Below, piece by piece: positions 8,186 through 16,195 of a DNA stretch of 60,206 nt. A program made the position numbers and the translations under genes. Source of the DNA: an uncultured Eubacteriales bacterium (GTDB lineage: Bacteria; Bacillota; Clostridia; Christensenellales; CAG-138); assembly GCA_900540495.1 (NCBI GenBank), contig UQGA01000012.1, positions 1 through 60,206 on the forward strand. The letters run 5' to 3'. Under the pieces are notes generated by a model. It did not search any database. It was not told where the DNA came from and saw only the letters and a program-made list of their open reading frames with translations. Numbering within the stretch: position 1 is the stretch's first letter; the number at the start of each line of letters is the position of its first letter.

Positions 8186-9201
8186 CCGTGGCGCACGTCG
8201 GGAGCGGCGGGCAGCTCGTCCTCCGCGAGCGCCGCGCACAGGAGCCGCACGGCGTTCTCCACGTCGGAGAGCGCGACGGTCTCCACCGGCGTATGGATAT
8301 ACCGCGTCGGGATGGAGACGCATCCGGCTAGGACGCCGTCGCGCACGCGCTGGATGGCGCCCGTATCCGTACCGCCGGCACGCAGCACTTCGTGCTGATA
8401 GGGGATGCCGTTGCGTTCCGCCGCGTCCGTAAGGAAGCGGCGCACGGCGGCCGGCACGATGACGGAGGCGTCCATCGCCTTGATGGTCGGGCCCTTGCCG
8501 AGCGCCATGTTGAGCTTGGCGCATTCCGGCGTATCCGCCGCAGGCGTGGTATCGATGTTGAGATTGAGATCCGGCTCAATGGCATAGGCGGCCGGAGCGG
8601 CGCCGCGCAGGCCGACCTCCTCCTGCACGGTGAAGACGGCATAGACCTCGTGCCGGGTCTGCATCCGCGCCAGCGTTTCGAGCAGCACGGCGCAGGCGAT
8701 GCGGTTGTCCATCGCCGCGCAGGCAATGCGCGCGCCCATATCGATGAATGCACCGCGAAAGACGCACATATCGCCGATGTTTACATGCGCTTCGGCGCTT
8801 TCGCGGTCGGTTGCGCCGATGTCCACGAACAGTTCCGGAATCGTGGCGGTAGCGGGCGTTTTCGTCTTGGTTTCCCAACCGGTGACGCCCTGTACGCCGT
8901 TGGCGAACTCCACCTGCCGCGCGGCGGCGACCGCTGCCTGTATGCCGCCCACGGGCGCTACGCGGAGAAACCCCGTTTCATCGATATCGACCACCACAAG
9001 GCCGATCTGGTCCATATGCGCCGACAGCATGACCCGCCGGCCGCTCGTGCCGGCGCGGCGGACGATGAGGTTGCCGAGCGCATCGCGCCGGATCTGGTCC
9101 GCGTGAGGCGCGGCATAGCGTTCGATGCAGGCGGCGATGGCGTCCTCACGGCCGGACGGGCCGTAGGTGAGCAACAGATCTCTGAGCATTTGCTTAAACA
9201 T
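8182..9201 (-). CDS. M42 family metallopeptidase (third of three)
   Basis: A 339-residue M42 aminopeptidase, a two-metal enzyme that usually forms a large tetrahedral complex trimming peptides. Metal-binding landmarks are SAHMDQIG, AAMDNRIAC, VQEEVGLRGA, the NIDTTPAADTP region and the C-terminal RYIHTPVE His. The usual DDR of the family is DNR here. ATG 9201 overlaps the end of the preceding M42 gene by 8 nt; the frame is open further upstream but only the chosen start gives the family N terminus LRDLLLTYGPSGRED. It shares its transcript with two paralogs and an RluA-type synthase. Confidence 0.95.
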   Translation of the reverse strand: MFKQMLRDLLLTYGPSGREDAIAACIERYAAPHADQIRRDALGNLIVRRAGTSGRRVMLSAHMDQIGLVVVDIDETGFLRVAPVGGIQAAVAAARQVEFANGVQGVTGWETKTKTPATATIPELFVDIGATDRESAEAHVNIGDMCVFRGAFIDMGARIACAAMDNRIACAVLLETLARMQTRHEVYAVFTVQEEVGLRGAAPAAYAIEPDLNLNIDTTPAADTPECAKLNMALGKGPTIKAMDASVIVPAAVRRFLTDAAERNGIPYQHEVLRAGGTDTGAIQRVRDGVLAGCVSIPTRYIHTPVETVALSDVENAVRLLCAALAEDELPAAPDVRHG

Positions 9202-10222
9202 GGTTGAGCACCTCGTCAAACAGTTTCTGGTCCAGGAAGGTATGCGCAAGGCGATACGCGGCATTGATGTCCGAGACGGCCGCCACGCTGACGGGGGAGT
9301 GGATATAGCGGCACGGCACGGAAATGCCGCCGCACACCACGCCCGCAAGCGAACGATGGATCATGCCGGCGTCCGTACCGCCGGCCGTACCGCGGCGCAT
9401 TTGGAAGGGGATGCCCTCGCGCTTTGCGGCTTCGCGCAGCGCGACCATCATGCGTTCCGGCACGATGGTGCGGCCGTCGGCAAACGTGATCGCCGCGCCG
9501 CCGCCCACGGCGGTTACCAGCCGATGTCCCGGCGTGTCGGCCATGTCGTTTGCCGTCGTGCCCTCCAGAACGAGCGCGACGTCCGGCCTGACGCGACTGG
9601 CGGTTACGGCGGCGCCGCGCAGGCCCAGCTCCTCCTGCACGGTGAACACGGCCCACAGATCGCAGTCGTAGCGGTTTTTGAGAAGCTCGAGCAGGATCGC
9701 GCAGCCCAAGCGGTCGTCGAGCGCCTTGCCGCGCACGAGCCCGTCGCCGAAGGCGGAAAACCGGGTGGTAAAGCTGATGTAATCGCCTCGGGCGACCAGC
9801 TTCTCCGCGTCCACCCGGTCCTTTGCGCCGATGTCCACGTACAGATCGGTATGTTTGAGCGCGCGCTTGCGCTCCTCCGGCGTTTGCAGATGGATGGCCT
9901 TGGCGCCGATGACGCCCGGCACGCCGTTCGGCCCGACGACCACGCGCTTGCTGACCACCACGCGCGCGTCGATCCCGCCGGCTTCATAGAGCAGCGTGCC
10001 GGCCTCGGTGATATCGCGCACGATCATGCCGACTTCGTCCATGTGCGCCGCCAGCATGACGCGGCGGCCCTCGCCGCGTTGATGCACATACAGGTTGCCC
10101 ACCGGGTCGACGAACGTCTCATCCGCCAGCGGGGCGGCCTCCCGGCGCAGATAGGCCCGCACGCGCGACTCGTTACCGCTTACGCCGTAGAGCTCGCTCA
10201 GCGTTTTCAGTCGTTCCAGCAT
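9194..10222 (-). CDS. M42 family metallopeptidase (second of three)
   Basis: A 342-residue M42 metallopeptidase with all expected landmarks: AAHMDEVGMIV, KALDDRLGCAILL, TVQEELGLRGA with the catalytic Glu pair, a TTAND(M)ADTPG metal loop and CRYIHSPVSVA near the C terminus. Its start ATG 10222 follows GGGAGGATGCGCT and overlaps the preceding gene by 16 nt; its stop overlaps the next ATG. Substrate preference (Glu/Asp, Leu, Lys or Pro at the N terminus) differs among M42 enzymes and cannot be read from sequence with confidence. Confidence 0.95.
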   Translation of the reverse strand: MLERLKTLSELYGVSGNESRVRAYLRREAAPLADETFVDPVGNLYVHQRGEGRRVMLAAHMDEVGMIVRDITEAGTLLYEAGGIDARVVVSKRVVVGPNGVPGVIGAKAIHLQTPEERKRALKHTDLYVDIGAKDRVDAEKLVARGDYISFTTRFSAFGDGLVRGKALDDRLGCAILLELLKNRYDCDLWAVFTVQEELGLRGAAVTASRVRPDVALVLEGTTANDMADTPGHRLVTAVGGGAAITFADGRTIVPERMMVALREAAKREGIPFQMRRGTAGGTDAGMIHRSLAGVVCGGISVPCRYIHSPVSVAAVSDINAAYRLAHTFLDQKLFDEVLNHV

Positions 10223-11250
10223 AGCGCATCCTCCCATCCGTCGTCGAGCGAAGCGATGCACTCCGCCAGGATTTTTGCACAGCCGTGCAGCGTGTCGAGA
10301 CTGCCAAGTTCCACGCTGGTATGCATGTATCGCAGCGGCAGCTCCAGCAGTCCCGTGGGGATGCCGCCCTGTTGCAGTTGCAGCGTGCGCGCGTCGGTGC
10401 CGGTGGCGCCCAGCGTGACCGCCGTGGCAAACGGGACGTTCGTTTCCGTCGCGGCCCTTTTGAGCATTTCATAAACGCCGGGATGGATGTTCCCGCCGCG
10501 GGTCAGGGCCGCCTTGTCGGGGGGGGTCGTGCGATAGGAAGGCGCGTCCGGCGTGGGCGCATGGCACACGTCGAGCGCAATGCCGATGTCGGGGTGGATG
10601 TGGTGTCCAGCGGCAGCGGCGCCATGACAGCCGAGCTCCTCCTGCACCGTGGCGCAGAAGACGGCCGTGCAGGCGAGCGACCGGCGTGCGAGCATCTCCA
10701 TTGCGTCGCACATGCACGCCACGAGCGCGCGGTCGTCCAGGGTTTTGCTGGTGACAAACCCGTTCGCAAGCCGAAGCGGCGGTAGCGGCGCGAACGTCAC
10801 CATGTCGCCCACGCTCACGAGCGTGCGCAACGTTTCGGCGGGGTATCCCGTGTCGCAGGCCAGATCCTCCAGCGGGTAGGCCGCATCGCGGTCGCTGCCC
10901 AGCAGATGCGGGGGAACGGCGCCGATCACGCCCGGCAGGTCGCGCGCGCCGTGTACGACGACCTCCGAGCCGGGCAGCACGCGCGGGTCGACGCCGCCCA
11001 CGCGCGCAAGGCGCAGCATCCCGTTGTCCTCGATGGCGGCTACGGCGAGCGCGATTTCGTCCATGTGCGCGCAGACGAGCACGACCGGCCGGCCTTCGCC
11101 CATGCGGGCGTATACGTTGCCGAGCGGGTCACGCCAAACGTCGGCCGTATGCCGCCGGAAGAGTGCTGCCGCCACGTTGGCAACCCCGGCCTCGTTGCCG
11201 GATGGGCCGGCCGCGGCGGTGAGCGCCGTCAGGGTCTCCAGATAGTCCAT
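10207..11250 (-). CDS. M42 family metallopeptidase (first of three)
   Basis: A 347-residue M42 metallopeptidase and the promoter-proximal gene of the cluster. Landmarks are CAHMDEIALAV, KTLDDRALVACM, TVQEELGCHGAA, a divergent DVCHAPTPDAPSY metal loop and RYMHTSVELGS. The start ATG 11250 follows GGAGGGACGGTGTTT and gives the normal N terminus LTALTAAAGPSGNEAG; the frame continues upstream for about 230 codons without conserved sequence and this extension is discarded. It is clearly the most diverged of the three copies. Confidence 0.95.
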   Translation of the reverse strand: MDYLETLTALTAAAGPSGNEAGVANVAAALFRRHTADVWRDPLGNVYARMGEGRPVVLVCAHMDEIALAVAAIEDNGMLRLARVGGVDPRVLPGSEVVVHGARDLPGVIGAVPPHLLGSDRDAAYPLEDLACDTGYPAETLRTLVSVGDMVTFAPLPPLRLANGFVTSKTLDDRALVACMCDAMEMLARRSLACTAVFCATVQEELGCHGAAAAGHHIHPDIGIALDVCHAPTPDAPSYRTTPPDKAALTRGGNIHPGVYEMLKRAATETNVPFATAVTLGATGTDARTLQLQQGGIPTGLLELPLRYMHTSVELGSLDTLHGCAKILAECIASLDDGWEDALCWND

Positions 11251-11286
11251 AAACACCGTCCCTCCGTTGGATTTCAGGTAAGGATA

Positions 11287-11317
11287 TTGTAGCACATCCG
11301 GCGCCTTTGTGCTACAA
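11287..11317. promoter_or_regulatory. Symmetric inverted repeat between divergent genes
   Basis: A perfect 10-bp inverted repeat TTGTAGCACA/TGTGCTACAA with an 11-bp spacer lies between the M42 operon and the phosphatase gene. Each arm carries an extended -10-like TGCTACAAT facing outward (plus-strand box at 11313-11318, minus-strand box at 11286-11291). It may be a shared operator or two mirror-image promoters. On the plus strand the predicted transcription start falls at about the start codon. Confidence 0.5.
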
Positions 11318-11328
11318 TGAGGAATATG

Positions 11329-11985
11329 ATGGAACTGCACCTGGCAACGCCCCCGGCGGGAACGGCAGGCCGCCTGCTCTTTGCGCGGCACGGGGAAACG
11401 GATTGGAACGCTGCGCGCCGCATCCAGGGCGCGACGGATATCCCGCTCAACGCTGCGGGACGCGCACAGGCGGAGCAGCTTGCCGCATGTGTGGCGGACG
11501 CATGTCCGGCGCTTCAGCGCGTCTATACCAGCCCGCTGCGCCGCGCGGCGGAGACGGCCCGGATCGTTGCCGGCCGCCTCGGGTGCCCGTGTATCTTGCT
11601 CGAAGGGCTGCGGGAAATCGACTTTGGCGATTGGGACGGATTGACATGGGCGGAAGCGGAGGCGCGCGATCCGGCGGCGTATGCGCATTTCTGCCGCCAT
11701 CGCCGCACGGAAAGGCCGCCTCGAGGCGAATCCTGCGCCGAGGCGCTCGACCGGCTGCTGCCGGCGTTGCGGGGGGAAATTGCAGCGCAGAGGGGAGATT
11801 TGCTGTTCTTGACGCACAGCGCCCTGCTCCGGGCGCTGCAGTGCGAGCTTGACGGGACGCCCTTTTCCGAAATATCGACGGCATATGCACTGCGAAACGG
11901 GGAACTGCTGGAACTGCCGCGGGAAAAATTTTTTTCTGCAGCGCGCAACCAAAGCGCATGCTGCGAGGTGTTAAGGGCAGACTGA
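11329..11985 (+). CDS. Histidine phosphatase family protein
   Basis: A 218-residue phosphatase of the histidine phosphatase (phosphoglycerate mutase-like) superfamily. The catalytic RHG motif is at residues 20-22 (FARHGETDWN), followed by TDIPLNAAGRAQAEQLA, the second Arg in YTSPLRRAAETA, the acid residue in LREIDFGDWDGLTW and the second catalytic His in LTHSALLRAL. It resembles CobC/GpmB-type enzymes; no cobalamin genes are nearby, so the substrate is open. ATG 11329 has GAGGA five bases upstream; ATG 11326 and 11317 are in-frame alternatives, and 11326 would suit a leaderless transcript. Confidence 0.92.
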   Translation: MELHLATPPAGTAGRLLFARHGETDWNAARRIQGATDIPLNAAGRAQAEQLAACVADACPALQRVYTSPLRRAAETARIVAGRLGCPCILLEGLREIDFGDWDGLTWAEAEARDPAAYAHFCRHRRTERPPRGESCAEALDRLLPALRGEIAAQRGDLLFLTHSALLRALQCELDGTPFSEISTAYALRNGELLELPREKFFSAARNQSACCEVLRAD

Positions 11986-12006
11986 GAAAAAACGGAGGGA
12001 TTTTTC

Positions 12007-12483
12007 ATGAAACGGTTTTTGATCCTTGCGCTTGCGCTCGTATTTGCGCTCGGCGCGTTCGGTTGCAGTGGGCAGGAGGGGACGGCGGAGAACGATCCCA
12101 TCAACGACGTCCCGCTGGCCGATATCATGGCGGCGATCATAAAGGACGCAACCGGCGAGATTGCTACCAGCGAGGGCGACGTGGATAGCGAACGCTTCGC
12201 CTGGTTCTTCGGCATCGACGCCATCGAGGGCGCAACGGGGTATTCCTCCGAAGCGCTGATCAACGCCATAGCGCACTCCGTTGCGCTGCTGCGCGTCCCG
12301 GATGGGATGGACGTTGCGGACGTTGCTTCGCAGATCGAGCAGAAGGCTGACCCGCGCAAGTGGGTATGCGTCGAGGCCGAGAAGACCATCGTCAAGACGC
12401 GCGGCAACGTCGTGCTGCTGGTCATGTCGGAGGCCGCTATCGCCGACCAGATCGCCGCCAACTTTGACGCCTATCAGCCGTAA
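12007..12483 (+). CDS. DUF4358 domain lipoprotein
   Basis: A 158-residue secreted lipoprotein of the DUF4358 family. It has a basic start (MKR), a hydrophobic signal segment and a lipobox-like GAFGC with Cys20 as the likely lipidated residue. The mature part shows the family pattern of IMAAI, FAWFFGID, YSSEALINAIAHSVALLRVPDG and a C-terminal RGNVVLLVMSE strand. Function is unknown; in Clostridia the gene is commonly found beside MBOAT and DHHW genes, as it is here, which suggests a role in extracytoplasmic acyl modification. SD is GGAGG. Confidence 0.85.
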   Translation: MKRFLILALALVFALGAFGCSGQEGTAENDPINDVPLADIMAAIIKDATGEIATSEGDVDSERFAWFFGIDAIEGATGYSSEALINAIAHSVALLRVPDGMDVADVASQIEQKADPRKWVCVEAEKTIVKTRGNVVLLVMSEAAIADQIAANFDAYQP

Positions 12484-12542
12484 GCGATAGGCGGCGCCCG
12501 GCCGTTCCCACCGTAATGTCCCGGCGGACGGCCGTATTTCCT

Positions 12543-12592
12543 GCCGTGCGGCATGCCGCACGGCCTGAGCCCCGTAATTGACGGGGCTTTTG
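12543..12592 (+). terminator. Palindrome followed by intrinsic terminator
   Basis: A perfect 22-bp palindrome at 12543-12564 (half-site GCCGTGCGGCA) is followed by an 8-bp stem AGCCCCGT/ACGGGGCT with loop AATTG and a TTTT tract at 12588-12591. It lies between the DUF4358 gene and the MBOAT gene, where no strong new promoter is visible, so it may act as a partial terminator or attenuator. Confidence 0.7.
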
Positions 12593-12623
12593 GGTTGCCC
12601 GGCGGCAAGAAAGGGCCATTGTC

Positions 12624-14027
12624 ATGTTGTTTTCAAGCATCAGCTTCCTCTATGTGTTCCTGCCGGCCGTGCTGCTGTGCTATGCGCTCGCGCGCGGCCG
12701 CTGGAAGAATCACGTGCTGTTGCTGTTCAGCCTGCTGTTCTACGCTGTGGGCGAGCCGGTCTACGTGCTGTTGCTGCTGTTCACCGCGGGGGTGGACTAT
12801 GCGCTCGCGCGCATGGTGGAGCGCTTCCGCGGGCAGGGGCGGGCGCGGTTCGCGCTCGTGCTTGCGCTCGTGTGCAACCTTGTGGTGCTGGGCTTTTTCA
12901 AGTATGCGGATTTTCTCATCGAAGCGGTCAACGGCCTGCTGGGCACGCGCATCCCGCTGTTGCACGTCCCGTTGCCGGTGGGCATCAGCTTTTTTACATT
13001 CCAGACGATGAGCTATGTCATCGACGTCTATCGCGGGGAGGTGCCGGCGGAACGGAACGTCCTCACGCTCACCACCTATGTGAGCCTGTTCCCGCAGCTC
13101 ATCGCCGGACCGATCGTGCGCTATCAGACCGTGGCGGAGGAACTGCACGACCGCGCGCATTCGCTTGAACTGACGGCTTCCGGGGTGCAGCGGTTCATCG
13201 TGGGCCTCGGCAAAAAGGTGTTGCTGGCGAACCTTCTTGGCGAGATCTGCGCGGCGTATCGCGCGAGCACGGCGCCGTCCGTTTTGTACGGCTGGCTGTA
13301 TGCGGTCGCGTTCATGCTGCAGATCTATTTTGATTTTTCCGGCTATAGCGATATGGCGGTGGGGCTTGGCCGCATATTCGGTTTCCACTTCCCCGAAAAC
13401 TTCAACTATCCGTATATCGCGCGCTCCATTACGGAGTTCTGGCGGCGCTGGCATATCACGTTGTCCACCTGGTTCCGGGACTATGTGTATATCCCGCTTG
13501 GCGGCAACCGCGTGGGGAAATGGCGCTGGGTGCGCAACCTGCTCGTGGTGTGGCTGCTGACCGGGCTCTGGCACGGCGCGGCGTGGAACTTCCTGCTCTG
13601 GGGCGGGTTTTTCGGCGTTTTGCTGTTGGCGGAGAAGTTTCTGCTCAACAACGGCAAGCGCAGCCTGCCGGCGCCGCTTGGGCACGTTCTGGTGCTGTTT
13701 GCGGTGCTGATGAGCTTTGTGCTCTTCAATGCGGACGGGCTCTCCGGGGCGGCGCAGGATATTGGCGTGCTGTTTGGCTTGGGCGGCCTGCCGCTTTCGA
13801 CGGTGGAGGCGACGTATGAGCTGCGCAGCAGCGCGGTGCTGCTGCTCGTTGCCGCCGTGGGCGCTACGCCGCTGCCCAAACGCCTGTTTGAGCGCGCGTC
13901 GAAAACGCGGGCCGGCCGGGCCGTCCTGCCGGTCGCCGGCCCGGTGTTGCTGCTTGGGTTGCTCCTGCTGGCGACGGCCTACCTTGTGGACGGCTCGTTC
14001 AACCCCTTCCTGTATTTCCGGTTTTAG
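12624..14027 (+). CDS. MBOAT family O-acyltransferase (AlgI/DltB-like)
   Basis: A 467-residue polytopic membrane protein of the MBOAT family, moving acyl groups across the membrane for O-acylation of a cell-surface polymer. Characteristic stretches are the N-terminal LFSSISFLYVFLPAVLL, PVGISFFTFQTMSYVIDVYRGE, QIYFDFSGYSDMAVGLGRIFGF, NFNYPYIARSITEFWRRWHITLSTWFRDYVYIPLGG and GLWHGAAWNFLLWG with the presumed catalytic His. It ends 9 bp before the DHHW gene. The acceptor polymer is unknown. An upstream terminator separates it from the DUF4358 gene. Confidence 0.95.
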   Translation: MLFSSISFLYVFLPAVLLCYALARGRWKNHVLLLFSLLFYAVGEPVYVLLLLFTAGVDYALARMVERFRGQGRARFALVLALVCNLVVLGFFKYADFLIEAVNGLLGTRIPLLHVPLPVGISFFTFQTMSYVIDVYRGEVPAERNVLTLTTYVSLFPQLIAGPIVRYQTVAEELHDRAHSLELTASGVQRFIVGLGKKVLLANLLGEICAAYRASTAPSVLYGWLYAVAFMLQIYFDFSGYSDMAVGLGRIFGFHFPENFNYPYIARSITEFWRRWHITLSTWFRDYVYIPLGGNRVGKWRWVRNLLVVWLLTGLWHGAAWNFLLWGGFFGVLLLAEKFLLNNGKRSLPAPLGHVLVLFAVLMSFVLFNADGLSGAAQDIGVLFGLGGLPLSTVEATYELRSSAVLLLVAAVGATPLPKRLFERASKTRAGRAVLPVAGPVLLLGLLLLATAYLVDGSFNPFLYFRF

Positions 14028-14036
14028 GAGGCGCGC

Positions 14037-15134
14037 ATGGAACGGTTTTCTCAAAAATTGCTGGTTGGCGGCTTCTTGCTGCTTCTCTTTGGGCTGCTGC
14101 TGGCGCACCTGTTGCTGCCGGATGCGGAGTTTTCCTATTCCGAGCGGCGCAGATTGGCGGAAGCGCCCGAGCTTACGCTTGCAAGCGTGCGCGACGGCTC
14201 GTTTTTCCAGGACGCGGAAACGTATCTGCTCGATCACTTTCCGTTGCGCGATACCTTCCGCACCGGCAAGGCGCTCTATTCCTACGGCGTGCTGCGGACG
14301 CTCGACAACAACGGCATATACCTGCTCTCCGGCGCGGCCTACAAGCTGGAATATCCGCTCAACGAGCGGCAGGTCGCCTATGCCGCCGCCCTGTTCGAAC
14401 GCATCTGCACGAGCCTGTTGACGGCGAACAACCGGACCTTCTGGGCCGTCATCCCGGATAAGAACTACTTTGTCGCCGCACAGAACGGCTATCCGTCCAT
14501 GGATTACGAGCGCCTCTATGCCGTCATGCGCGAGACGCTGGCCACGCCGGAGGAGATTCCGCTTGCCGACCTGCTCGACGAGACGGATTATTACCGCACG
14601 GATCTCCACTGGCGGCAGGAGCGGCTCTTCCCGGTGGCGGCGCGCATCGCCGAAGCGCTCGGGGTGACCATCGATGGCGAGGCGGCGTATCGGCCGCATT
14701 CGTTCGGCACGTTCCATGGCGCATATTACGGGCAGGCGGCGCTGCCCCTCGCGCCGGATGAGCTGACGTACCTGACGAGCGCCGTCACGGACGGCTGCGC
14801 CGTGACCTCGATCGAGAGCACGGGAACGACCGGCGTTTATACGCCGGAGGCGTACGACGGCATGGACGCTTACGATGTGTTCCTTTCCGGCGCGACGGCG
14901 CTGCTGACGGTCGAAAACCCGCACGCCGCAACCGACCGGGAGCTGATCCTGTTCCGGGATTCGTTCGGCAGCAGCCTTGCGCCGCTGCTTCTGTCGGGCT
15001 ACCGCCGCGTCACGCTCGTCGATCTGCGCTATATCGCCAGCAGCGAGCTGGAGAAGTATATCACCTTTGACGATCAGGACGTGCTCTTCCTGTACTCCAC
15101 CCAGATCCTCAACAGCGGCGCGATGCTCCGATAG
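14037..15134 (+). CDS. DHHW family protein (AlgJ/AlgX-like partner of MBOAT)
   Basis: A 365-residue protein with one N-terminal membrane anchor (about residues 9-28, LVGGFLLLLFGLLLAHLLLP) and an extracytoplasmic SGNH-like domain. The family signature DHFPLRDTFRTGKAL is near residue 66 and the eponymous TDLHW motif near residue 190; GTFHGAYYG and LFRDSFGSSLAPLL, holding the likely nucleophile region, follow. Proteins of this type receive the acyl group from the MBOAT partner and transfer it to a surface glycan. SD is AGGAGGCGC. Confidence 0.92.
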   Translation: MERFSQKLLVGGFLLLLFGLLLAHLLLPDAEFSYSERRRLAEAPELTLASVRDGSFFQDAETYLLDHFPLRDTFRTGKALYSYGVLRTLDNNGIYLLSGAAYKLEYPLNERQVAYAAALFERICTSLLTANNRTFWAVIPDKNYFVAAQNGYPSMDYERLYAVMRETLATPEEIPLADLLDETDYYRTDLHWRQERLFPVAARIAEALGVTIDGEAAYRPHSFGTFHGAYYGQAALPLAPDELTYLTSAVTDGCAVTSIESTGTTGVYTPEAYDGMDAYDVFLSGATALLTVENPHAATDRELILFRDSFGSSLAPLLLSGYRRVTLVDLRYIASSELEKYITFDDQDVLFLYSTQILNSGAMLR

Positions 15135-15163
15135 TTGCGCAGCGCGCAATGATGCGGTATAAT
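15135..15163 (+). promoter_or_regulatory. Promoter of cysK operon
   Basis: TTGCGC and TATAAT are separated by 17 bp, starting directly after the DHHW stop. It leaves a leader of about 85 nt before cysK, too short for a T-box; no S-box was recognised. Confidence 0.7.
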
Positions 15164-15256
15164 CGTTATATTGGAGTGGAAATAACGCGGGGCGGAACGC
15201 CAGGAATGCGGCTGCCCTGCCGTTGACAATCAAAAACCCGGCGGAGGGAGGAACTT

Positions 15257-16189
15257 ATGCGCATTGCACAGGATGTGACGGCGCTTATCGGCGACACGCC
15301 GCTCGTCGCGCTCGATCGGTTTGCTGCGGCGCGCGGCCTTGGCGCGCGGCTGCTGGCGAAGGTGGAGGCGTCAAATCCCGGCGGCAGCGCGAAGGATCGC
15401 ATTGCCGTCGCCATGCTGGATGACGCGGAGGCGCGCGGGCTGATCGGGCCGGGCGCGACGCTCGTGGAGCCGACCAGCGGCAATACGGGCGTGGGGCTGG
15501 CGCTTGTGGCGGCGGTGCGCGGCTATCGCGTGATCCTCACCATGCCGGCGTCGATGAGCGTGGAACGCCGCAGGCTGCTCGCCGCGTTCGGCGCGGAACT
15601 GGTGCTTACGCCGGCGGAGGAGGGCATGGCCGGCGCGGTGAAGAGGGCCGAGGCCCTCTGCCGGGAAATCCCCGGCAGCTGGACGCCCGCGCAGTTTGAA
15701 AACCCGGCCAATCCGCTTGCGCACGAGCGCACGACCGGGCCGGAGATCTGGCGCGATACCGACGGCGCGGTCGCGGCGTTTGTCGCCAGCGTCGGCACCG
15801 GCGGCACGTTGACCGGCGTTGGCCGTTACCTGAAGCGGCAGGACCCGTCGGTGCAGGTCGTTGCGGTGGAGCCGGCGGCCTCGCCGCTGCTGAGCGAAGG
15901 GCGCGCGGGCCTGCACGGGATCCAGGGGATCGGCGCAAATTTTGTACCCGGTACGCTCGACCGTTCGGTTATTGACGAGATACTCACCGTGACGGATGCG
16001 GATGCGTTTGCGACGGCGCGGGCGCTGGCGCGCGAGGAGGGCCTGCTTTGCGGTATTTCCGCGGGCGCGGCGGTCGCCGCTGCTGCACGCGTGGCCGCGC
16101 GGGAGGAGATGGCGGGGCGGCATATCGTCGCGCTGTTGCCGGATACCGGCGAGAGATATCTGTCCACCAAGCTGTTTGAGGAGGCGTAA
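15257..16189 (+). CDS. cysK: Cysteine synthase (O-acetylserine sulfhydrylase)
   Basis: A 310-residue PLP enzyme that makes L-cysteine from O-acetylserine and sulfide. The PLP lysine is Lys46 in NPGGSAKDRIA, the substrate loop is TSGNTGVGLA, and the phosphate-binding loop is SVGTGGTLTGVGRYLK; GIQGIGANFVPGTLD and GISAGAAVAAA complete the family pattern. SD GGAGGGAGGAACTT is very strong. It is followed after 6 bp by yedF and then by a DUF3343 gene, placing cysteine formation with sulfur or selenium carrier functions. Confidence 0.97.
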   Translation: MRIAQDVTALIGDTPLVALDRFAAARGLGARLLAKVEASNPGGSAKDRIAVAMLDDAEARGLIGPGATLVEPTSGNTGVGLALVAAVRGYRVILTMPASMSVERRRLLAAFGAELVLTPAEEGMAGAVKRAEALCREIPGSWTPAQFENPANPLAHERTTGPEIWRDTDGAVAAFVASVGTGGTLTGVGRYLKRQDPSVQVVAVEPAASPLLSEGRAGLHGIQGIGANFVPGTLDRSVIDEILTVTDADAFATARALAREEGLLCGISAGAAVAAAARVAAREEMAGRHIVALLPDTGERYLSTKLFEEA

Positions 16190-16195
16190 AGGGAG

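Noticed and set aside
12633..15233. An 866-codon minus-strand open frame opposite the MBOAT and DHHW genes
   Set aside because: Antisense shadow of two clear genes, rich in Arg, His and Gln, with no recognisable family.
15164..15256. S-box (SAM) riboswitch in the cysK leader
   Set aside because: The 85-nt leader is too short and no conserved kink-turn or S-box core could be read.
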